11,753 nt of DNA, taken from contig JAFNVE010000025.1 of the NCBI GenBank assembly GCA_017379955.1, positions 1 to 11,753 on the forward strand, given 5' to 3'. Below the pieces are notes generated by a model. That model had not been told where the DNA came from. It was given only the letters and a program-made list of their open reading frames with translations, and made no database searches. Below, piece by piece: positions 7,587-11,753 of the stretch. The DNA comes from Tidjanibacter sp. GTDB taxonomy: Bacteria > Bacteroidota > Bacteroidia > Bacteroidales > Rikenellaceae. Numbering within the stretch: position 1 is the first letter of the stretch; each line of letters opens with the position of its first letter. Made by a program: the position numbers and the translations under genes.

Positions 7587-7651
7587 TTTGTAAAAAGCGG
7601 CACCAAAAACTTTTGTAGTCGCTTTTTGTAAAAAGCTCCGCAAAAACTTTT
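7587..7651 (+). repeat. Two-copy imperfect direct repeat, period 37-38 nt
   Basis: TTTGTAAAAAGC occurs at 7587-7598 and 7625-7636, and AAAAACTTTT at 7605-7614 and 7642-7651. The unit is therefore duplicated, with small changes between the shared blocks. The duplication overlaps the first rny terminator. Confidence 0.7.
7592..7627 (+). terminator. Terminator after rny
   Basis: AAAAAGCG (7592-7599) pairs with CGCTTTTT (7620-7627), so the descending stem provides the T-rich end. CAAA/TTTG (7604-7607/7612-7615) pairs inside the loop. A smaller AAAGAG/CTCTTT hairpin (7570-7575/7584-7589) sits right at the rny stop codon. Confidence 0.6.
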
Positions 7652-7699
7652 AAACATTTAGTTTGCAGGATTAGGGATAGCTTATAGCTATTACAAACA

Positions 7700-7753
7700 A
7701 AATAGAGAATAGGGCTTTGTTCAAGTAAACTTGGCAAGCCCTATTCTCTATTT
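7700..7753 (+). terminator. Long perfect hairpin, second terminator (possibly bidirectional)
   Basis: The 18-nt arm 7700-7717 (AAATAGAGAATAGGGCTT) pairs without mismatch with 7736-7753, and CAAG/CTTG (7722-7725/7730-7733) pairs around TAAA in the loop. AT-rich sequence on both sides would let it act in either direction. A further hairpin, ATAGCT/AGCTAT, lies just upstream at about 7676-7690. Confidence 0.7.
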
Positions 7754-7815
7754 CATTTGTACTCTCTTCGAGAGTATCCCCTAAACCCGAAAAAACCAAT
7801 TGCTACACAAAAAGT

Positions 7816-8002
7816 CTAAACGGTTATCCCATAATTCTCATAATTAACCCTGCTTCGCACTCTTTCCCATAACTCCCACAGTGTTTTAACCCCAATCTTC
7901 TCGATTTATCTGATTGATTTCCAAATATTGAATTGATTGTTCAGGGCGCTTCTGAATTATTTTTGGTACAACATCGAGTATTATATTCAACAAAATATCC
8001 AT
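7816..8002 (-). pseudogene. Possible frameshifted remnant of a small gene
   Basis: From the ATG at 8002 the minus strand encodes 38 residues (MDILLNIILDVVPKIIQKRP...NREDWG) and stops at 7886-7888. If one G is removed from the GGGG run at about 7890-7893, the frame continues as VKTLWELWERVRSRVNYENYGITV to a stop at 7816-7818. That would give a 61-residue product whose composition looks protein-like on both sides of the break. No family is recognised, no promoter was found, and such short frames arise by chance, so this is a weak call. The NYENYG tail may simply be the translated 9-bp repeat. Confidence 0.25.
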
Positions 8003-8029
8003 TGTGATACATCGTACTGAAAATTTAAC

Positions 8030-8037
8030 TATATTTG
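8030..8037 (+). promoter_or_regulatory. Candidate -7 box of the leader peptide-lipoprotein operon
   Basis: TATATTTG matches TAnnTTTG perfectly and would give a leader of about 65 nt before the ATG at 8110. The nearest TTG (8002-8004) is 25 nt upstream, too far for the usual 19-21 nt. This promoter may need an activator or an alternative sigma factor. Confidence 0.55.
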
Positions 8038-8109
8038 CAGTCTGTAGTGCCCCCTTTTGTGCTTATACATCAACAAAATAACAATTAAAACAAATACATT
8101 ATTAAAGAT

Positions 8110-8250
8110 ATGAATATGGTTAAGGTAAATGAATGTGCGGTATATGAAGCTCCGCAAGTAGAGCTCTACGAGATAGCAGTAGAGCAAGGAATTAGTGTTA
8201 CAGGTTCCAACGAGCAACTCGGTGGCCGTGACGATGAGGGAGTTTGGTAG
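8110..8250 (+). CDS. 46-residue peptide encoded directly upstream of the surface lipoprotein
   Basis: The ATG at 8110 opens a 46-codon frame ending in TAG at 8248-8250. The product begins MNMVKVNECAVYEAPQVELY and ends with GSNEQLGGRDDEGVW. It has no hydrophobic signal segment, and its composition is not that of a random frame. The middle pattern (YxAPxVELxEIxVEQG, then a Gly/Ser/Asn/Asp-rich tail ending in Trp) resembles short hypothetical proteins recalled upstream of fimbrillin-like and BspA-like lipoprotein genes in Bacteroidales; this is from memory, not a search. The lipoprotein ATG lies 20 nt after the stop, and its frame is already open at a TTG (8244) inside this gene, so coupled translation is likely. 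The LGG before an acidic tail recalls double-glycine cleavage sites, but no peptidase or exporter gene is in the window. Function unknown. Confidence 0.75.
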   Translation: MNMVKVNECAVYEAPQVELYEIAVEQGISVTGSNEQLGGRDDEGVW

Positions 8251-8270
8251 AATTAATGAGTAAAGACACG

Positions 8271-10496
8271 ATGAAAAGATTATTGTTTTTATGTACGATG
8301 CTGTCACTCCTCGCAGGATGCAGCAACGATTTTGAAGATACCACCCAGACACCCGTTGGTGGCACCACCGAGTCGGGACTGCCCACTGTAATTTCTGCAA
8401 GCGTGACTGAGCCCGAGGAGGAGGAAGTGGAAGAGGAAGTGGAAGAGAAAGTTGAAGAGGGATCGCGTACCCATGTTGTGCGCGACCAATTTGTCTTTTG
8501 GGATAACGGTGATGCTATTGCCTATTTTGCAGGAGTAACAAAGGCTAAATATACCTACAATGGTGCCAGTAGTGTGTTGGATGCAAGTTTCGATCTGACT
8601 GAGGAGTCGCGCATCTCTCGCATTATGAACACCAATGCAGTATATCCCTACGATGCAGCGATCAGCTGCACCTTCAACGGCAGTGTAGATCAGCTTACGG
8701 TGAACTATCCTGCCGAGCAGACCTATGCGAATAACTCATTTGGTAAGGGTGCGAACTTGATGGTGTATATGGGTAACAACCCCGAAGTCAAAGATGCAAA
8801 CCTCAATTTCCGCAACGCTTGCGGCTACTTTACAATCAAGCTTTATAGCAGCAAGCTCAAGCCTGCTGCGATTAAGAGCATCAAACTCACCGCTCTCGGT
8901 GGCGAGAAGATTGCAGGTCCTGCTACCATTGTTGCGGGCAGTAACGGCATTCCCCAGATTACTATGTCAAACGAGGGTACCAGCGAGGTCACTTTGAACT
9001 GTGGCAATAGCGGAAAGGTTATCAGTAATGATGCTGAGCACCCCACTGAGTTCTGGTTTGCTCTTCCTCCTACCACATTTGAACAAGGTGTTCGCATCGA
9101 GGTTGTCGATGTCGAGGGTACTACCTATGTCAAAAAGACCTCAAATAAGATTGTTGTTGAGCGCAACAGAATTAAGCCTATGGCGGCTTTCAAATTTGCA
9201 TATCCTACCGACAATCAGTTGTGGTACACCCGCCATTCGGACAGTCGCGAACTGTTGGGATTCTATGACACCATGGAGAATCTGTTCGATGCAGAGTATG
9301 CCAAACACTACTACGACGAGGATAACAACCTCTTCGTTATTGAGTTCAAGGAACCTTTGAAAGTTATCAAGGAGAAGGCATTCCTGTCTTATGGCCTCCA
9401 TAAGGATGAGTCCAGAGATATAGCTACGATTACCCTTCCTGAGCAGCTGACCACTATCGAAGAGGAGGCTTTCTACGATTCAGGAATTACGGAGTTTGTT
9501 GTCCCCGGAAGTGTAACTTATATCGGTGAGGATTGCTTTGTAGTTTGCAGTAAGCTTAGGTCGGTCATCTTCTATCCGAGTCCAGACAATACTCCGCTTG
9601 AAATAGCGATAACTCCCTCTCTTGGTAATGATCAGGGACCATTTGCCTATAATGGAGCGGTATCATTATCATATATCTATGTAAACCGAGACATTTTCCT
9701 AACGAAAGGTGGCGAGCCATTCACTCCTGATAACGACGACGAGGGTATCTTCTCTTGCTCTTCTGCTGCACCAGTCGGAACTCTTGTGATTGGTGAGCAA
9801 CTGCCCGAGATTTATCCCTATATGTTTAGTGGCTGTAGCATTGACAATTTTGAGATTCCTGCCCATATCACCAAAATCGGTGATGGTGCATTTTTTGGAT
9901 GTAAGAAACTCACCACAATTACTATTCCCAGTACGGTGCAATCAATCGGCGTAGATGCATTCTTTAACACCACATCACTTCGCACCGTAATCATCGAGGA
10001 CAGCAACGAGCCTCTGCAACTCGGACACTCACTTAGTTTTACAGGCGAGGACAGAGGTACGTTCTACTACTCGCCTTTGGCAGAAATCTACCTCGGTCGC
10101 GATATCGACTACCGCGATGAGGATGGAGCGTTATTCAATCCCAACTGGTGGGACGAGGGTGTCTTTGCCACCGAGCACTACGACAATGAAGATTTGAAGA
10201 CCAATGTAACCATTAGCAACAATGTAACCACAATCCTGGAATCGATGTTCAGCGGTGTGCGTATGGAAACAGTCACCATCCCCGCAAGTGTTACAGAGAT
10301 TGAAGATGATGCGTTCGAATACTGCTATGTGCTCAAAAAGGTTAGATGCGAGAGCACTACTCCTCCGACACTTGGCACAGGTGTATTTAATGCATGCAAT
10401 GAGTTGGATAATATCTATGTCCCTGCAAGCGCAGTGGCAAGCTATAAAAATGCAACAAATTGGAGCGACTACGCAAGTAGCATTGTGGGCTACTAA
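8271..10496 (+). CDS. Surface lipoprotein: fimbrillin/Mfa-like N-terminal part fused to BspA-type leucine-rich repeats
   Basis: A 741-residue lipoprotein starting MKRLLFLCTMLSLLAGCSND, with lipobox LLAGC (Cys17) and acidic residues after it, so export to the cell surface is plausible. Residues 48-63 are an almost pure Glu/Val run. A fimbrillin/Mfa-like region follows (about 64-310), opening SRTHVVRDQFVFWDNGDAIAYFAG, a pattern seen in Bacteroidales fimbrial and adhesin lipoproteins. From about 350 to the end come BspA-type LRR_5 repeats, recognised by recurring units such as ITLPEQLTTIEEEAFY, IPAHITKIGDGAFFGC, IPSTVQSIGVDAFFN and IPASVTEIEDDAFEYC. The end (IYVPASAVASYKNATNWSDY) is the usual cap of such repeats. 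Proteins of this kind bind host or bacterial partners; the ligand here is unknown. The ATG at 8271 is chosen because it starts at the signal peptide; the ATG at 8256 is possible. It lies in an operon with the 46-residue peptide. Confidence 0.9.
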   Translation: MKRLLFLCTMLSLLAGCSNDFEDTTQTPVGGTTESGLPTVISASVTEPEEEEVEEEVEEKVEEGSRTHVVRDQFVFWDNGDAIAYFAGVTKAKYTYNGASSVLDASFDLTEESRISRIMNTNAVYPYDAAISCTFNGSVDQLTVNYPAEQTYANNSFGKGANLMVYMGNNPEVKDANLNFRNACGYFTIKLYSSKLKPAAIKSIKLTALGGEKIAGPATIVAGSNGIPQITMSNEGTSEVTLNCGNSGKVISNDAEHPTEFWFALPPTTFEQGVRIEVVDVEGTTYVKKTSNKIVVERNRIKPMAAFKFAYPTDNQLWYTRHSDSRELLGFYDTMENLFDAEYAKHYYDEDNNLFVIEFKEPLKVIKEKAFLSYGLHKDESRDIATITLPEQLTTIEEEAFYDSGITEFVVPGSVTYIGEDCFVVCSKLRSVIFYPSPDNTPLEIAITPSLGNDQGPFAYNGAVSLSYIYVNRDIFLTKGGEPFTPDNDDEGIFSCSSAAPVGTLVIGEQLPEIYPYMFSGCSIDNFEIPAHITKIGDGAFFGCKKLTTITIPSTVQSIGVDAFFNTTSLRTVIIEDSNEPLQLGHSLSFTGEDRGTFYYSPLAEIYLGRDIDYRDEDGALFNPNWWDEGVFATEHYDNEDLKTNVTISNNVTTILESMFSGVRMETVTIPASVTEIEDDAFEYCYVLKKVRCESTTPPTLGTGVFNACNELDNIYVPASAVASYKNATNWSDYASSIVGY
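8421..8459 (+). repeat. In-frame 12-bp tandem repeat coding Glu-Glu-Val-Glu
   Basis: Three units of GAGGAAGTGGAA-type sequence (8421-8432, 8433-8444, 8445-8456) sit in the codon frame. The first two are identical; the third differs at two bases (EKVE). Together with flanking GAG codons they make the acidic run at residues 48-63. A change in copy number would keep the reading frame. Confidence 0.85.
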
Positions 10497-10526
10497 CCAG
10501 TATTAGGAAGCGTAAAGATTGCTTTT

Positions 10527-10579
10527 GAGGCAGCCCTTTTTCGGAGGTGATAATCTTCACCACGAAAAAGGGCTGTCTC
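10527..10579 (+). terminator. Terminator hairpin after the surface lipoprotein gene
   Basis: The 17-nt arms 10527-10543 and 10563-10579 pair fully with one G-U (G10530/T10576), and GGTGA/TCACC (10546-10550/10557-10561) pairs inside. The TTTTTCG/CGAAAAA segment lies within the stem. It starts 31 nt after the stop codon. It shares the 13-mer AAAAAGGGCTGTC with the queG terminator. Confidence 0.75.
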
Positions 10580-10643
10580 TGTTTATGTGCGTAGGTAAGG
10601 AGCACCTTGCGGATAAGATTTTCGATTATAATTCTCAAAAACA

Positions 10644-10678
10644 ACAACCGAGAGATATATCGAATATCTCTCGGTTGT
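10644..10678 (+). terminator. Perfect 15-bp hairpin, probable bidirectional terminator
   Basis: ACAACCGAGAGATAT (10644-10658) pairs perfectly with 10664-10678 around the loop ATCGA. It is followed by the T-rich 7-bp repeats and preceded by A-rich sequence, so it can work in both directions between the convergent lipoprotein and nitroreductase genes. Confidence 0.65.
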
Positions 10679-10682
10679 ATCA

Positions 10683-10705
10683 TTTTGAATTTTGAATTTT
10701 GAATT
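10683..10705 (+). repeat. Three-copy TTTTGAA tandem repeat
   Basis: TTTTGAA is repeated three times in a row with period 7, directly after the 15-bp hairpin. Read on the other strand it is the ATTCAAA motif that I recall as frequent between genes in Bacteroidetes. Confidence 0.8.
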
Positions 10706-10749
10706 ACTCGGTAGTACGGAGGCAACCACTTACCAATCCCCAACCACGC

Positions 10750-10868
10750 TCCTCAATGGGAAAGGGTCTGCGACCCAAAAAGTCGTAGAATTGAGGAAAT
10801 TTTAGGCGGGCTGGTTTCTGAGGTTGTGCGCATACTTGAAGTATGTAAGCAATCTCGGAAGCCAGCCC
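10750..10868. other. Folded intergenic element with two nested hairpins
   Basis: First part: TCCTCAAT (10750-10757) pairs with ATTGAGGA (10790-10797). Inside, two hairpins compete: GGGTC/GACCC (10764-10768/10772-10776) or CTGCGAC/GTCGTAG (10768-10774/10782-10788). Second part: the 19-nt arms 10808-10826 and 10850-10868 pair fully, with three G-U pairs, enclosing CATACT-TGA-AGTATG (10831-10845). G-U changes that keep the stem suggest that the folded form matters at the RNA level, or that the element is an old imperfect palindrome. It lies downstream of both flanking genes. It could be a terminator for the minus-strand gene, a dispersed palindromic repeat, or part of a small RNA. The rest of 10497-10900 holds only the listed hairpins and repeat. 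Confidence 0.6.
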
Positions 10869-10900
10869 AACACCAAATTCACCAATCAGATGGCTTTTTT

Positions 10901-11488
10901 TTACTTTTGGTAGCCGACAGGGTGAACTAACACAATCTGCTGCTCAGGAGTGAGTTTCAATGCGCTGGCAACTACCTCTTTGTCAAACATACCCATCGCC
11001 ACGGTAGCCATATTGTTGGCTGCGCAGAAGAGGTAGATGTTCTGCGACACATAACCCGCATCAACACCCGACCACTGCCACTCGTTGTCGGCAACGAGTA
11101 CCAGGTTGATAGGAGGCATATTCTCGCGGATAGGCTGGCGGAAGTCGCCATCGGCAATTTTGAGCAGTTCGTGACCGGTATGCTCATAGAGCCAAGTACC
11201 CTCGCTATCGATAACATATACCTTGATATCCTGACGATTTACGGCCGAGGGTGCTGTGCGCTTGCCGTCGGGTCGGTTCACGCCGTTGGCAGCCCAAAGC
11301 AGGTCGGAGAGGTCCTGCAAACTGACGGGGGTGTCGGCATACTCACGGATACTCTGGCGATCGGAGAGAGCCTGCATCAACTCTCCGGCGCGCTCTTTGT
11401 TGGGTGTGGGGAGGCTCTTGATAGTCTCACCGGCATTGCACGCCACAACAAGAAGGGTAGCCACAAGGGCAAAGGTGAATTTTTTCAT
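10901..11488 (-). CDS. Lipoprotein with nitroreductase (SagB/ThcOx-like) fold
   Basis: A 195-residue protein with the signal peptide MKKFTFALVATLLVVAC (lipobox cysteine 17), so lipid-anchored outside the cytoplasm. The mature part matches the FMN-dependent nitroreductase family, SagB/ThcOx-like subgroup: the phosphate-contacting RxSxR at R44-S46-R48 (SDRQSIREYADTPVS), LSDLLWAANGVNRPDGKRTAPSA in the middle, SQNIYLFCAANNMATVAMG later, and a C-terminal VLVHPVGYQK. Such enzymes use bound FMN to oxidise or reduce small substrates; the substrate is unknown. An FMN enzyme held outside the cytoplasm is less usual, but similar lipoproteins occur in Bacteroidales. The ATG at 11488 is preferred over 11500 because it gives a standard MKK signal peptide. 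It is divergent from rpmI and monocistronic here. Confidence 0.88.
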   Translation of the reverse strand: MKKFTFALVATLLVVACNAGETIKSLPTPNKERAGELMQALSDRQSIREYADTPVSLQDLSDLLWAANGVNRPDGKRTAPSAVNRQDIKVYVIDSEGTWLYEHTGHELLKIADGDFRQPIRENMPPINLVLVADNEWQWSGVDAGYVSQNIYLFCAANNMATVAMGMFDKEVVASALKLTPEQQIVLVHPVGYQK

Positions 11489-11543
11489 ATTTTTATACAT
11501 TTTAAAGGGTTAATTAATTGTTCGCGGGTAATTTATACAGACA

Positions 11544-11551
11544 CAAAGATA
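11544..11551 (-). promoter_or_regulatory. Candidate -7 box of the nitroreductase gene
   Basis: The minus strand reads TATCTTTG, a perfect TAnnTTTG match about 56 nt upstream of the chosen start. No TTTG is found at the -33 distance. The same octamer serves rpmI in the opposite direction 40 nt away. Confidence 0.5.
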
Positions 11552-11566
11552 TAATTTTTCTCAGAA

Positions 11567-11599
11567 TTTGGTTGGAATATCGAAAAATTACTATCTTTG
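11567..11599 (+). promoter_or_regulatory. Promoter of rpmI
   Basis: TTTG (11567-11570), 21 nt, then TATCTTTG (11592-11599) fits the Bacteroidetes consensus. Transcription would start near 11606, leaving a leader of about 26 nt before the rpmI ATG, too short for a folded autoregulatory leader. Confidence 0.88.
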
Positions 11600-11631
11600 C
11601 GGGCTATTTAACCATTAAAAATTTTTTCGAT

Positions 11632-11753
11632 ATGCCAAAAATGAAGACAAACGCCGGAGCAAAGAAGCGCCTTGACTTCACCGGCACAGGTAGAATCAAG
11701 AGGAAACACGCTTATCACAGCCACATCCTCACCAAGAAAACCACTAAACGTAA
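11632..11753 (+). CDS. rpmI: Ribosomal protein L35 (bL35), 5' part, cut by the window edge
   Basis: Forty complete codons plus two bases: [20 protein letters not shown] followed by a stretch rich in Lys, Arg and His ending KKTTKR. The start MPKMKTxxxAKKR, the [11 protein letters not shown] segment and the HILTKK motif are the hallmarks of bL35, a small basic protein of the large ribosomal subunit that is normally about 65 residues long; the last third lies outside. rplT (L20) is expected next. infC, which usually precedes rpmI, is absent, and the gene has its own promoter. Confidence 0.96.
   Translation, partial: MPKMKTNAGAKKRLDFTGTGRIKRKHAYHSHILTKKTTKR

Larger units (their letters stand above)
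7571..8109. other. Non-coding stretch between rny and the leader-peptide gene
   Basis: Besides the repeat and two terminators listed separately, this stretch holds a perfect 6-bp hairpin ACTCTC-TTC-GAGAGT (7761-7775). It also holds a two-copy 9-bp repeat, read on the minus strand as AATTATGAG/AATTATGGG (about 7828-7846), a possible degenerate coding remnant on the minus strand (7816-8002), and the -7 box of the next operon (8030-8037). Base composition is clearly more AT-rich than in the flanking genes. Confidence 0.6.

Noticed and set aside
6038..7657. A 539-codon open frame on the minus strand opposite rny
   Set aside because: It mirrors rny. The Leu/Val-rich product is what the complement of Glu/Lys-rich codons gives, and rny itself has full domain support.
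8110..8250. The small peptide as a bacteriocin with a double-glycine leader
   Set aside because: LGG is present, but the remaining tail is only seven acidic residues, and there is no peptidase-transporter, modification enzyme or immunity gene in the window.
8029..8400. A 123-codon minus-strand frame over the leader peptide
   Set aside because: It covers the promoter, the peptide gene and the signal peptide of the lipoprotein gene, and its composition is not protein-like.
10387..10743. A 118-codon minus-strand frame after the lipoprotein gene
   Set aside because: It crosses two long hairpins and a 7-bp tandem repeat and overlaps the end of the lipoprotein gene. The sequence looks like translated non-coding DNA.
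10644..10868. Repeated hairpins as a CRISPR array or an insertion-sequence end
   Set aside because: There are no regularly spaced identical repeats, no target duplications and no transposase or cas gene.

Overview
The window looks like chromosomal DNA of a Bacteroidales bacterium, with a Rikenellaceae/Alistipes-like flavour (the genus is a guess). Promoters follow the Bacteroidetes pattern (TTTG, 20-21 nt, TAnnTTTG) and strong Shine-Dalgarno sites are missing. Small lipoproteins and a BspA-type surface lipoprotein are present, and the housekeeping genes are typical of this phylum. No CRISPR array, transposase, integrase, tRNA, rRNA or phage gene was seen.

Layout. 1-847 (-): N-terminal half of a long-chain acyl-CoA ligase, running off the left edge. 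1004-1921 (+): queG, which makes the last step of queuosine synthesis and is divergent from the ligase. 2072-2416 (-): a small unknown lipoprotein, convergent with queG and sharing a terminator hairpin with it. 2667-4963 (+): ftsY-rimO, with a textbook promoter. 5069-5678 (+): a short coiled-coil protein followed by zapA, again behind a textbook promoter. 5760-5973 (+): a structured RNA that fits 6S RNA (ssrS). 6026-7570 (+): rny (RNase Y). 7571-8109: a non-coding stretch with two terminator hairpins, a short direct repeat and a possible gene remnant. 8110-10496 (+): a 46-residue peptide gene followed 20 nt later by a large lipoprotein that joins a fimbrillin/Mfa-like N-terminal part to BspA-type leucine-rich repeats. 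10497-10900: a non-coding stretch packed with long hairpins. 10901-11488 (-): a lipoprotein of the nitroreductase/SagB-ThcOx type. 11632-11753 (+): the start of rpmI (ribosomal protein L35), running off the right edge.

Most of the window is core physiology: protein targeting and ribosome modification (ftsY-rimO), cell division and RNA metabolism (coiled coil-zapA-6S RNA-rny), tRNA modification (queG), lipid activation (the ligase) and translation (rpmI). The accessory part is 7571-10900. The best candidate for something undescribed is the 46-residue peptide directly upstream of the chimeric surface lipoprotein. Next are the ZapB-like coiled coil beside zapA, a cysteine-enriched QueG and the folded element at 10750-10868. 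No defence system or obvious biosynthetic cluster is visible.
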